From positions 1-48,913 of the forward strand of contig MNCI01017705.1 of the NCBI GenBank assembly GCA_015680685.1: a DNA stretch of 48,913 nt, in the 5' to 3' direction. The DNA comes from Gnetum montanum. Its lineage: Eukaryota > Streptophyta > Gnetopsida > Gnetales > Gnetaceae. Below the pieces are notes generated by a model. That model was not told where the DNA came from. It saw only the letters and a list, made by a program, of their open reading frames with translations, and did no database searches. The number at the start of each line of letters is the position of its first letter. The stretch's first letter is position 1. Below, piece by piece: positions 1 through 10,935 of the stretch. Position numbers and translations under genes: made by a program.

Positions 1-5
1 ATAGC

Positions 6-101
6 AACTTCTATAATGGTCAACCTTTTAACTTTTGTAATGGTCAACTCTTCAACTTCTATAACGGCCAACACTTCAACTTTTGTAACGACCAACCCTT
101 A
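6..101. repeat. 24-bp tandem repeat, 4 units, in copia LTR
   Basis: Four units begin AACTTCTATAATGGTCAAC or a close variant. The same four-unit array lies at 22371-22466 and a six-unit version at 26651-26794. Confidence 0.85.
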
Positions 102-219
102 AACACATTTAACACCCTCCCATAAATTGAAAGTTTGCAAACTATCAATTTAACAAGAATTATTCAATGTGCAAACTCCAAGTTGCTTTTTCAGCCTCTA
201 GAATGTTGATAACTTGAGG

Positions 220-1440
220 GGTTTGATTAGAATATCAGCGAGTCGATCTTCACTCTTACAAAACACCAAATCAATAACACCATCATTGCATAAATCACAC
301 AAGAAGTAAAATCTCACATCAATATGCTTGCTTCTTCCATGTAGCACAAGATTTTTGGATAACTTTATGGTAGAATTGTTGTCACAGAAAATTGCAGTAG
401 CCCCTCTTGCTTGAAATATAGCTCATTAAGAATTTTTCTTACCCAAATAGCTTGGCAAGCACAAGATGTTGCAGCAACAAATTCAACCTATGTGGTTGAC
501 AATGTGATAATTGATTGCTTCTTGGATGACCATGAAATAGCCCTTGTGCCCATCATAGAAACATATTTCGAAGTGCTCTTCCTATCATCTTGATCTCCTA
601 CATAATCACTATTAGTAAATCCCACAAACTTAGATTTCTCACCTTTCTTGTAAAACAACCCAAAATTTTTAGTCCCTTACAAGTAATGAAATATTCTTTT
701 AGCAGTCAATAAATGCATCTTCTTTGGAGACTCCATGTATCTATTGATAAGACTCATAGCATGCATTTATATAGGGTCTGGTTACAGTCAAATACATTAC
801 ACTCCTAATAATTTGCTTGTAAAGTGTAGCCTCCACCTTGCTTCCTTTAGGATCTTTGTTTAGCCTCAAGCCAATCTCAATTGGAGTGCTTACAAAATTG
901 TAATCCTTCATCTTAAACCTCTCCAAAATTTCTCTTGCATACTTCTTTTGAGAAATAAAGATTCCAATGGGGGATTGCATTACATCCATGCCAAGATAGT
1001 AATGCATTTTTCCAAGATTAGTCATTTCAAACTCATCCATCATTGACTTCTTAAATTTTTCAAANTGAATTTTGTGCAGCCAATGTAATCACCAATCTGA
1101 TTGTGTCATGCCTTGCAACAAGAGCAAATATTTCTTTATAGTCAATTCCATATTCTTGCTTGTATCCTTTAGCCACCAATCATGCCTTATACTTGTCAAC
1201 TTCACTAGTCTCCTTTAGTTTTGTTTTGAAGACCCATTGCACACCAATGGTTTTGTGCCCTTTTGAAAGATCAACCAACTCCCAAGAATCATTTCTTTTA
1301 GTGGCTTCAATTTCATCCTCCATTGCCTTTCTTCAGTTTGATTCTTTAATAGTACTTTCAAAAGTTGTAGGATCATAATTTGCAAACAAAGTAAAGTGGG
1401 TGATTGGGTCATCATCTTGGTCAATCTCAGTTACCTCCTA
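220..1440 (-). pseudogene. copia RT/RNase H pseudogene fragment
   Basis: Read on the minus strand, 741-1043 encodes the C-terminal part of a copia reverse transcriptase (LGKMHYYLGMDV, then the YAREILERFKM segment and the YKQIIRSVMYL segment). The region 220-600 encodes the RNase H end with the CDNNSTIKLS and SKHIDVRFYF motifs typical of copia elements. Stops interrupt the frame, and the N at 1065 sits where 47 bp of RT sequence are missing relative to the second copy. It is non-functional as read. Confidence 0.8.
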
Positions 1441-2193
1441 ATCCATCATTCATAAGGGTCTTTTTTGAATACAACAAGATTCAGTTGCTATTGCTATTGG
1501 TGAAGTCTTAGCCTTCATAGTTCTTGGTGCTTTAGCCTCCATGGCTTTTGGGATTTCAGCCTCCATAGTTCTTGGTGCTTTGAAGTCTGTAGTTCTAGGT
1601 TTTGTAGTTTCAGGTGTTGCAAAGTCTATAGTTTTACTATCGAAAATAATTGAAGTAGGCTGCTACCCATTCCAATTTCAAGTGCTCTCTTTATCAAAGA
1701 TGACATTTCTACTAGTCATAATATTCTATCCTTGCAAGGTATCAACTGCATTGTGGTTTATCTATCCTTGCTCATTTGTGATTGTGTTGTGTGTGCAGAT
1801 AACGATCATACAAACAATGGACTTGGCTTGGAGGAAGTACTCAAGATGGACAAGAACTGGAGCATTTATGAAAGGAGCAAATTTGGTGGCGTGGCTATCG
1901 ATAAACAATGGAAGGCACAATCTTAGCATTGGTGGCAACATGCTTATTTTCTTTCTCTCTCTTTCTCTACAAACTACCAAATAAAGGCTTGGATGTCATT
2001 TATGTATGAGTGTTCACCACAATGGTCATGAACACTAATGGTGTAATATGCTTATTGATCTGTTCACTGGGCACGTTGAGTCTGTCATCCCATTCCACTG
2101 TCAGTTGTCAGTTAGTCAACAATCCCATACCTTCCTAATATTTTGTAAAGAACTTGTTTCTTTTCTTCTATACTCGAGGATGATTTTTCATTT

Positions 2194-2206
2194 AGTCGTG
2201 GGGGTA
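2194..2206 (+). other. Polypurine tract of the truncated gypsy element
   Basis: AGTCGTGGGGGTA directly precedes the LTR start TGATGAG. The same tract precedes the LTRs at 12919 (plus), 29449 (minus) and 48387 (minus). Confidence 0.8.
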
Positions 2207-3203
2207 TGATGAGAGTGGTTACTCTAGCAGTTACTCTAATTATTAGAGTAGTTACTCTAGTGGTTACTCTAGCAGTTACTCTAATTATTAGAGTGGTTAC
2301 TCTAGCAGTTACTCTAGTGGTTACTCTAGTAGTTATTCTAATTATTCTAGTGGTTACTCTAGTAGTTATTCTAATTATTCTAGTGGTTACTCTAGTAGTT
2401 TCTTTAGTAGTTATTCTAATTATTAGAGTAGTTGCTCCCAAGCCTATAAATACAGTGCCCAGGCGCACAATTTGAAAGAAGTTTTTTAGTAGTCAAGTAG
2501 TGAAACTCTTGCAGTCTGTTTGAAAGCTAGAGTATTTTCCAAGTGCCCGCAGTAGGAGGTTTAAGTATGGACAGATCTTTATTTGAGCATTATGTACCTA
2601 AGCATGCCTTGTGTACAGCAATAAAGATGAGCTCTTTGATTCATCCTTGCAGCACTTGAGATTTTTTTTCTTACACATTTCTTTTATTTTATTTTCTTAT
2701 GCATTTATTTTATTTTATCCACTTTACATTTCTGTTATTAGCACAATAATTCATTTTGATCAATTAAGCAAATCGTTAAATTATACAAGCACGACCACTT
2801 CGAGCATGCGTGTAATGCTTAGTAAGCCAGTAATAATTAGCGTTTGGTAATCCTAGCATGTTGCACTAGTTCAAGATGTGTACAGTAAGTGGGAATGGAT
2901 GCTAGTGATAGGATTAGTTAGAACTTAGTTAATGAGTAGTTAAGTTAAATTAGTCACCTAGTTATCTCTCTCTTTCCCTATTAGCACAGGACATAAAAAC
3001 ATAAAATATATAAAAATCATATGCCTCAAGCTTACTTAACCATACAATTATGACATATAAGTAAGTTTGGGAAAACAATGATCAATCAACCCATCCTTGC
3101 TCCACAAAGACGCATAAGCACTTAGTCCTTGGAATTCGACTAGATCATGCATGAAACGCTCATATTCGTATGGTTGAGCATAGGGGTACCTTGCTGCTCA
3201 TCA
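2207..3203 (+). repeat. Gypsy 3' LTR, 997 bp
   Basis: It starts TGATGAG and ends GCTCATCA. It holds a repeat-built U3, a TATA box at 2445-2452 (TATAAATA), the family block with TTCCAAGTGCCCGCAGTAGG, and an AATAAA signal at 2620-2625. Its transcribed part matches the LTRs of element A, while its U3 is quite different. Confidence 0.85.
2212..2440. repeat. U3 tandem/inverted repeat array (GTTACTCTA units)
   Basis: About a dozen and a half copies of GTTACTCTA or GTTATTCTA alternate with the palindrome CTAATTATTAG. Long open frames on both strands here (2112-2468 minus, 2206-2475 plus) are repeat artefacts. Confidence 0.85.
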
Positions 3204-4042
3204 TATGTGTTGATGGGTGACAATAGTTTAAAAGTTACATGGTATATTTGATTGAAAGCACCTTTATTGAAATTGTGAAACCCTACGGGATTAGACTTGT
3301 TGATTATGGCCCTGTGCCTAGCATGGGTGATGTTGGCATCAACAATTTATGGTATATATATCTATAATTTTGTTGAGAATATTTTTTGTTCTTGTAAGAA
3401 ATTATCTACATGCTTACTAGATATTTGGTGTGCACATATAGAAAATTATTCAATAAAGAAAATGAAAAATGTGGCTTGGAATTTTTTTTTCAACATGAAA
3501 ATCAATTCTCAATGAATCAGTCATGGGATTTCATTGATTTGATAAAGAAAAAGATTCTCTTGGCCAAATAATAGATATATAGCTAAACTAGTAAGTAGTT
3601 TGGTTATCCAACAATTAATATGTGAATCTAGAAGTGACAAATACTCATTTTTTATATTATTCACACTCATAGTTAGCTTTAGTTAGGTTATTTTCTATTT
3701 TTAGCAAAATGAGCCATGCAACATCATTGACCATATGTCTTAGTCACATTTAATCATACATTAATAATGAGGTGTTAGCCTATTATTAAGATGGTTGATT
3801 TGGAAGCTCCAAGTCATGGTTTCAATTTTAGTGGGGAATGTTGAGTTATATAAAGTTCTTATTGAACTATTGCTAAGAGATGAGTATCCCCTATGCCCAA
3901 CCATACAAATTTCAAGTGTGTACATGTGATTTAGTTGAATTCCATGAACACTTAATGCTAGCCCATCCACAAATTAAGACACAATCTACTATGACACTTG
4001 TAGATCATATGGTTAGGTGTTGGACATACTTGCCACTCATTA
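3204..4042. repeat. Old repeat debris, no gene
   Basis: No coding region is seen. Segment 3340-3480 is a diverged copy of 40340-40465, and 3640-3770 of 38840-38980. The part 3880-4042 holds a degraded minus-strand LTR end (CCCTATGCCCAACCATAC) followed by a degraded plus-strand LTR end just before element A. Confidence 0.6.
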
Positions 4043-4047
4043 GCTAC
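4043..4047. other. Left target-site duplication of element A (GCTAC)
   Basis: GCTAC directly before the 5' LTR is repeated at 13679-13683 directly after the 3' LTR. Confidence 0.9.
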
Positions 4048-4861
4048 TGATGGGACATGATATCGCATGGGCATCCCACGCGATATCGCATCATCCCTCA
4101 CTATATCGCGTACGCGATATCGCGGTGAGACGCCAAGTCTATAAATAAGAGGTGGCTCTCCCTTGTTTCTCATTCTAGGCCTAGACCGTAGCGAAACTCT
4201 AGCAGTTTGATCCCTCCAGAGATAGAATATTTTCCATGTGCCCGCAGTAGGAACTCCAAAGTGAACGGATCTTTATTCGAGCAAATATTGTACCTGAACA
4301 CAAGTTTGTGTACGGCAATAAAGATGAACTTCTTGGATAAACCTTGTAGTGCATGGAATAGGCTAAATAGAACTTTGTTTATTGTTATTTACTATTTATC
4401 ATTTAATTGCTTTATTAGTTCATTAAATCTCTCTCAACCCTTCTCCCGTAGTTAAGTGCATTCAGTACGACCACTTCGAGCACGTGCGTTACGCTTGGTG
4501 ATCCCAGTAATGGCTAGCGTTTGGTAACCAAGGTTGCATTAGTTCAGGGTGTGAACGGTAAGTGGGAATAGATACTGATGCTAGGTTGCTTAAGACTTAG
4601 TTAGTTAAAGTCAGTTAATTAGTCTCTTCAACCCTTCACCTCATTAGCATAGGAGATAAAATAGAAAAGATATAAAAATCACATACCTCAAACTTACTTA
4701 ACCATACAACCGTGACAAATACAAGTCTGGGAAGACAACGAAAGATTAACCTTAAGTGTTCCATGAGGCGTGTAGGCACTTAGTCTACAAAGTTCGACCG
4801 GATCGTGCATGTAACGCTCATATTCGTATGGTTAAGTGTAGGGGTACCTCGCCACTCATCA
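4048..4861 (+). repeat. 5' LTR of element A, 814 bp
   Basis: It begins TGATGGG and ends CACTCATCA. It has a U3 array with the palindrome GCGATATCGC (4080-4089 and 4114-4123, with relatives nearby), a TATA box at 4140-4147, AATAAA at 4317-4322 and paired TTGGTRA boxes in U5 near 4490-4530. The frame 4207-4455 lies wholly in the LTR and is not a gene. Confidence 0.9.
4140..4147 (+). promoter_or_regulatory. LTR TATA box
   Basis: TATAAATA lies about 90 bp from the LTR start and just downstream of the GATATC array. The same box occurs in the LTRs at 2445, 37862, 39507 and 41146, and on the minus strand near 29331 and 48229. Confidence 0.75.
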
Positions 4862-4881
4862 TTGGCACCGTTGTCGGGGAC
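4862..4881 (+). other. Primer binding site, tRNA-Asp type
   Basis: TTGGCACCGTTGTCGGGGAC follows the LTR at once. From its second base it matches the complement of the plant tRNA-Asp 3' end at 16 of 18 positions (tRNA sequence recalled from general knowledge). Confidence 0.75.
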
Positions 4882-5004
4882 TAAGTGTTTGTGCACTAAG
4901 TAGAACATAGGAAATCACTCATATCATTGGGAGCTTGAACAAACCCTTAGGGTTAATCAGACGAAAAATTAAATAACGGTTAATTAGCACATCGACAAGA
5001 CACA

Positions 5005-6939
5005 ATGTCTTCTTCTTCGAACTAAAGCACTTCACCACCTAGGGATCATATAAGAAACAGTCGACAGTTTAACATGCATAACTACGAACTGCCAGTTCCT
5101 CAATAATATCATATAGTATATACTCATCACAATGAGTATATACCCGATTTTACTTTTATCCTCCATCAAGATGAACAACTGAGTTGGAAAGATTTGCAGG
5201 GTAACATAGTGTTACCTCCAGATCGTGCAGTCCCCAACATGCTCCTCTGTGCTCTGGCACAGATTGGCATGACACAGCTATATGCTGAATACGTTGTAGG
5301 AGATTTCAATACAAGGGATCACCATCCCACAGAAGCACAATGTTTAAGGGACTTGCGGTAGGAGAGCCACCACAGATTGTTGAAGGGCAAAGGGGTCCCG
5401 CATGTCCTAAGCAAAATCGGAGATGGTGAACCCATTATAATAGGTTCTCTATTGAAGGATGTTCCCCCTCCTAACGATGGTGAGGAGGTGGGGTATCAAA
5501 ACCTATGCTCCATAATACACAACCTTGGTTCTGATCCCCATGAATTCCAACTGTTCACTAAGGGAATGAAAACACATGACAAGGACGGGCATTCTGATCA
5601 TCGTCATAATCGGGGCTGTAGCAGCCGAAGAGAAGGTAAGAAACCTCGTCATGGTGATGGTTCTCCTTCTTCTTCCCCTTCGTCACATCACTCCCCCTCT
5701 CCTTCCACATCAGGATGCAGCCATAGAGAGCATAATTGTGAGGATAAAGGTAAGCAAAATGAGAGACCTCGACAAGAGAGTCAAGAGAGAGGACGAGGGC
5801 ACTCCAGGGAGTCAAGGCATGAAAGAAGGGAAAGTAGGGAACAATGTAGGCATCATAGACATCATGAGAGAGATGATCATGATGAACCCCTACTAGCAAC
5901 CCAGAGTATGCTAGATATCACGGAGGCAGTTAGAATACCTACAAGGCATCAAAAGGATAGTTGGATCAAGCACTTAGACATGAATAACATCCCATGCTTT
6001 GAGAGGGGATATAATGCTGATCCACAAAATCATTTACAAGCATTCCACGATGCCTGCACCTTGCAGAACATTGAGAACAAGTGGTAGAAACTAAAGTTGT
6101 TCCCTAGGACACTCATAAAGGAAGCAGAGAGTTGGTACATGTCCTTAGAGCTGGAAATTATTAGGAGATGGAGTACGATGTTAGAGTTGTTTAACGATAA
6201 ATACCAAACGTACTCTAGAGTGTCTAATTTGCATAAACAGATCCAAGGATGGAAACAAGGTAATCATGAACCCTTGGATGCTATCATGGGCCAATAATAT
6301 GCATTGTTACATTGTTGCCCAGGCCATGGCTACGCACAACAGGATCAACTTCACCATCTCGTAGATGGGCTAAGGTACGAAACTAGGAGAACCCTTTGGA
6401 CTTATGCTCGAGGGAGATTATCTGAACTTAGGTCCCATGAAGTACATAGATTGTTGGAGCAAGTAGCCAAAGAAGAAGGGGAGCTACGGAAAAGAGAAAG
6501 CGCGGATGAATATAACCGTGATCCTTCCCTCCGAAAGAGGGGAGTGAGATTCTGCGCTGAAGAGGATGAGTCACCACTCGAAGAGTTGGTGAATAGAAAA
6601 ACCTTTCCGCTCCAAAAGCTAACAACTGAAGTGTCAGCTAAGGTGGATCAATTGTGGGATTCCTTAGACTTTAGACTTGAAACTATCTTAAAAATTATAG
6701 AAGAGTTTAAGAAGGAACGAGGTAGTGACTCTGATAAGAAAAAGAGGAGAGATTCAAGCCATGCACATGACAAGGGTAAGGGGAAAATAACTATCTCTGA
6801 TGAGGTTGTGGACTCAAACACAGACAATGACGGTGGATGTGAGATCTGCCAATATGACCATCCTATGGGATGTTGTCCAATCATCTCACATCTACAAGAG
6901 TCTGGGGTGTATGCACTCAACTTGAGACTTAACAAATAG
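5005..6939 (+). pseudogene. gag of element A, decayed
   Basis: This encodes the retrotransposon capsid precursor. It starts at ATG 5005 (MSSSS), the same start context as element C at 42035. Visible parts in order are an N-terminal region (to about 5560), a low-complexity Arg/His/Ser/Glu-rich stretch (5590-5880), the capsid core with KLKLFPRTLIKEAESWY (6089-6140) and LLELFNDKYQTYSRVSNL-like residues, a charged segment, and a zinc knuckle at 6838-6876 (CEICQYDHPMGCC). The knuckle spacing is CX2CX3HX4C, one residue shorter than usual. In-frame stops lie near 5022, 5360, 6085 and 6295, and a terminal stop after 6936. Confidence 0.85.
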
Positions 6940-8140
6940 CAGGCACCCTAAAGATTACCTTATCCCCAAGGCAACCAAAGATAGTTCCACCAACTGTTAA
7001 CATACTATCCAAGTGCAACTCCACCACAACCCATCGGGCAGCACCAGTAGTGGCAACATCCACAGTCATGGGGGATGTCACCGTCTAGACAGCAATACCC
7101 TTATTGGCAACCAGACCTGTAGGGCTATTGCGTGTAGCAGCTGGTTTTCCAAGTGACTCTATGGGTCACATAACCCCACAATGTCACTACCCAGTTCAAG
7201 AGTATTTTCAGACTTCCCCTCCTCGAAGGGACACTCCACATGCATGCCATCCTCCGAATCCATCTGCACCTCTTACTCCAGTACCTCCACCACCAACCGC
7301 TCCAACAATGCCAAGGGTATTTCCCACTCAACCGCAACAACCCAATTTCACGAGGGCTTCTAATCCTCAATTCTCAGTTGGTCCTAACAATCTTACGCTG
7401 CGCAGACCCTTCTTCAGAACCAACAATCTAACTAAGCCCTCACCCTCACAAGCGATTGAACATCTAAACACCTCCGTACCAAATAAGGTTTCGGGGCCCC
7501 ATTCAAACCAAAAATTGCACCTAATGCACACAGTTATGTTAACACATATTGTTACTGACTGGATTAAGGTAGGCCACCTTCCCAAGAAATTTTCTGACCC
7601 TGGAAGTCCCCTAATTTATCTCCAAGTCACTGGGAATGAACCTCATAAGGCTCTTCTTGACTCAAGTTCCAGAGTCAACTTAATCTCACAAGAATTGTAC
7701 AAAACCTAGAACCTGCCTCAACTCAAGAAGAGCAATATTTGCTTAGAGCTGGCTAACCAATCCATCACTATTCCTTTGGGACAAGTTGAGGACGTCATTA
7801 CCACTGTGGGAGGTTGGTCATACCCAGCTGATTTCCTGGTGATCCAAATAAACAATGACAAAGGAAACTTCCTAATAATAATGGGAAGGGCATGGCTGAG
7901 TACAATAGATGCATGCCTAGGAATCTGCAACCTTTCCCTAGAAATATCCAAGAAAAATACTTTTGGAAAGGTTGAGAAGAAGAAAGTTCCATGCATCGCA
8001 TATAGTGACATAGGGTGCCATTGCGTGCAAAAATCATGGGTGATGCGATGTTTAACATTACCTACATGTGATCGGTGTACACAAGACATTGACATACAAA
8101 AGTGCCTATATGTAGCAACCACACAACAAGAAAACACCTA
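6940..8140 (+). pseudogene. Protease region of element A, decayed
   Basis: A proline-rich linker (about 7100-7400) leads to an aspartic protease domain. The active-site box reads ALLDSSSRVNLIS around 7650-7690, with the Asp at 7659; the usual glycine of the DSG triad is Ser, whereas element C keeps DSG. Downstream come IPLGQVEDVITTVGGWSYP and IIMGRAWLSTIDA, the flap and C-terminal parts. A stop at 7707 splits the domain. It would cleave the Gag-Pol polyprotein in an active element. Confidence 0.8.
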
Positions 8141-8147
8141 GTGGCTC

Positions 8148-9160
8148 ATGGCTGATCAAGGGAGCAACCCGATAACATGCATGGAACTAACCAAGGAGAT
8201 AACTAGTGCTTACGTTGAAAGCATGGATGCACTTGAGCAAGTTCGTTGTCAACTTCCAGCCCTTAACTCTAAAAACATTAACTGGGGGAAGTTGGAGATT
8301 CCTAAGGAATTTAAACATGAGCCCCTAGATTTAAAACCATTGCCTGCCAGTTTGGAATACATGATCCTTAAAAATGGAAAATTGGTAATTATCAACACAA
8401 AGCTTGCTCCCAAGAAAAAAAGAGAGTTTGCTGAAGGTGATAAATAAATGGTCAACAACCTTTACTTGGTCATACCCTGAATTAACCGGAATAGATCCTA
8501 GGATATGCCAGCATAGAGGGTATGTATAGATTTTAGGCTATTAAATATGGCAACATTCAAGGATCACTTCCCATTGCCATTTGTTGACCAAGTCTTAGAC
8601 ACTATAGCGGGGCATCGCTACTACAGTTTTCTGGATGGTTATAGTGGGTACAACTAAATACGAATCGCACCAGAAGACCAAGCCAAAACAACGTTCACCA
8701 ATCCTTGGGAAATGTTTGCATATAAACAAATGCCATTTGGCTTATGCAATGCCCCTGCCACGTTCCAACGATTAGTTCTAAGCATATTTCAACAGCAAAT
8801 ATGTAACAAAGTAGAAGTCTTTATGAACGACTTCTCCACTTATGGGACGAGCTTTGATCAACGATGTGTTGAAACCAACCTAAAGCTCAACTGGTAGAAA
8901 AGCCATTTGATGGTTCAAGAGGGTGTAGTATTGGGACATATGATTTCACAATCAAGAATCGAGGTAGACTCAAAAAAAGTTAAGGTCATCCATGGAATTA
9001 CTCGACAACTAGAAATGGTCAAAGACATCCAGTCATTCCTTGGATACACTAGCTACAATAGGAGATTCATTGAGAACTTCTCTAAGGTTTCCAAACTATT
9101 GGTGAAATTAACAAAAGAAGATGCATCCTTCGAATGGACCAGGGAATGTGAATGAGCCTT
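8148..9160 (+). pseudogene. Reverse transcriptase of element A, deleted and mutated
   Basis: The domain should copy element RNA into DNA. The segment 8148-8447 is the pre-RT linker. Compared with element C (45490-45720), the RT N-terminal fingers are missing after about 8515, a deletion of roughly 200 bp. The palm follows: MPFGLCNAPATFQR (8729-8770) and the catalytic box at 8820-8834 reading FMNDF instead of FMDDF. About 30 bp are also lost near 8860 relative to C. Stops at 8895 and 9153 break the frame. [18 protein letters not shown] marks the connection domain. Confidence 0.85.
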
Positions 9161-9600
9161 TCAAACTCTAAAACAAAGGCTTGTGGAAACCCCTATTCTA
9201 CGAGCCCTCGACTGGTCCAAGACATTTCATATAATGACCGATGCATCTAATTATGCCTTAGGAGCTATACTAACACAGTTAGATGAACAAAAATGCCCTT
9301 ATTACATCCACTGTGCGAGTAAGAGTATTGCCGGTGCACAACTCAACTACACGACTACAGAAAAGGAATTAATGGCTGTAGTGTTTGCACTAGACAAATT
9401 TAGGCACTATGTGTTGGGCTACAAAGTGTACATTCATATAGATCATAGTGCAATTAGGTTCCTTATGAACAAGCCAATGGTTAGCCCTCGTATTATACAT
9501 TGGTTGGTAATCCTTCAGGAGTTCAATCTAACGATAGTAGATCGAAAGGGCACCAAGAACGTAGTGGTTGATCATTTATCTCGGTTGCGCTGGGACAACA
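9160..9600 (+). pseudogene. RNase H domain of element A
   Basis: ASNYALGAILTQLDEQK, the AQLNYTTTEKELMAVVFALDKFRHY block and VDHLSRL are hallmark residues of gypsy RNase H, with the acidic residues of TDAS, EKE and the DHSA segment visible. This part lies in one open frame (9183-9734) and is the best preserved portion of pol in element A. A stop separates it from the RT upstream. Confidence 0.85.
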
Positions 9601-10935
9601 AAGAGGATGAGTATGCCATATTTGATCATTTTCTTGACGAAACCCTCTTTCCCGATGTAGTGAATAACCAACCCACAAGAACAAATTGGTATAGTACCAT
9701 TCTTACTTATCTCCTTTTCCAACAAACACCATAGGGGTTGGACTTTAGGAAGAAGCAACAGTTTCTTCACAAAACCAAGTACTTCATGGAAATCAAGGGA
9801 AAACTCTATAAAGCTTGTCCTGATGGCTTGGTTCGATGGTGTGTGCCCGATGAGGATCAATTAAGAGTTCTCTAAGATGCTCATGAGGGTCCCTGTGGGG
9901 GCCACTACGCAAGGAGACGAACGGCCATTAAGATCCTGCTTGAAGGATATTACTGGCCAACGCTATTCCAAGATGCCCATCAGTTTGTCCAACCCTGTGA
10001 GCGCTATCAACATGATGGTGGAATGACTACTAGAATGGAGGATCTGCAACAATAGATTCAACCTTTGGAACCCTTCGACATTTGGGGAATAGATTTTATG
10101 GGGGCCCATTACACCAATGTCCAATGGGAAAGCGTATATCATTGTTGTTGTTGATTATTTAACCAAATGGGCTGAAGCAGCCACGGTAACAGACTGCACA
10201 TCGTCTACGGCTGCATAATTTGTACAACAACAAATCGTGAATAGGTTTGGTATGCCACATGCACTCATATTTGATAATGGAACACATTTTACGAGTGGAA
10301 CCTTTCGCAAATTGATGCAACGCTTGGGGGTTGAACATAAATTGACCACACCTTATTATCCCCAAGCTAATGGTTAAGCCAAGGTCACTAATCGGAAGAT
10401 TACGAGAATATTAACACGAACAATTAGCAAATTTAGGCGAGATTAGAGCACGAAACTGAACGACGCTCTTTGGGCATACCGCTCCACTTGGAAACTCCCT
10501 ACAGGCTACTCTCCCTACGAGTTAGTATATGAAAAGCTTCCAAAACTCCCAATCCAAACTGAGCTCTGTACACTATCCATGGCATGTGACCTTCACCTTG
10601 ACCTGGATTTAGCACAAAAACAATGATTGGAAACTCTAAATGTGCTAGATGAGAATAGATTGGTTGCTCTATCATCAAATGAGTTGCACAAGGCACATAA
10701 CAAGCAACATCATGACTTAAGAATTCAAAGGGTTAAGTACCAACCAGGAGACAAGGTCCTTTACTAGAACCCCACGCATGTACCACAATGTACGAAATTT
10801 CAAACACTATGGGAAGGGCCCTACGTTATTCATACGACCTTTCCCTCGGGGGCCATGACAATATACAAGCCTGAAAGCCCTGATAAGCGATTACTAGTTA
10901 ATGTGCAATAAACCAAACCGTTTCATGAACCAAGT
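9601..10935 (+). pseudogene. Integrase of element A, decayed
   Basis: The domain should insert element DNA. The zinc-binding region has HEGPCGGHYARRR near 9880 and QPCERYQ near 9990, where the second Cys of the usual CxxC is Tyr. The core begins WGIDFMG near 10085. A frameshift lies near 10105, after which VVVDYLTKWAEA and FDNGTHF continue in another frame. At 10366-10395 the segment has an in-frame TAA (10375) and Lys in place of the catalytic Glu that element C keeps. The C-terminal segment runs to WEGPYVI near 10810 and ends about 10910. No chromodomain is seen. Confidence 0.8.

Larger units (their letters stand above)
1..1727 (-). mobile_element. Truncated Ty1/copia fragment (LTR part, RNase H, RT)
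   Basis: This stretch matches 22366-24240 base for base apart from a few substitutions, lacks a 101-bp tandem duplication present there, and lacks 47 bp directly after the N at 1065. It starts inside a copia LTR (24-bp repeats), then on the minus strand holds the polypurine tract, the RNase H end, reverse transcriptase and the start of the integrase-RT linker. It stops abruptly at 1727, where gypsy 3' sequence begins. No target-site duplication or second LTR is visible. It shares the decay mutations of the other copy, so it is better explained as a DNA-level duplication, or an assembly duplicate, than as an independent insertion. Confidence 0.85.
1728..3203 (+). mobile_element. 3' end of a truncated Ty3/gypsy (Athila-type) element
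   Basis: From about 1735 the sequence follows the 3' non-coding part of element A (12486 onward; shared CAAGGTATCAACTGCATTG and GTGTGCAGAT blocks). It then reaches a polypurine tract and a complete LTR. Everything upstream of 1728, that is gag-pol and the 5' LTR, is absent and replaced by copia sequence. The 1541-1984 open frame lies across this join and is not a gene. Confidence 0.8.

Noticed and set aside
1541-1984. Plus-strand frame of 147 residues
   Set aside because: It crosses the copia/gypsy junction at 1727 and is antisense to copia coding sequence on one side.
2112-2475. Long open frames on both strands rich in Val/Thr/Ile
   Set aside because: They arise only from the GTTACTCTA repeat array in an LTR; repeat periods that avoid stops give such frames by chance.
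5558-5899. Minus-strand frame of 113 residues inside element A gag
   Set aside because: It is the shadow of the low-complexity gag region on the plus strand.
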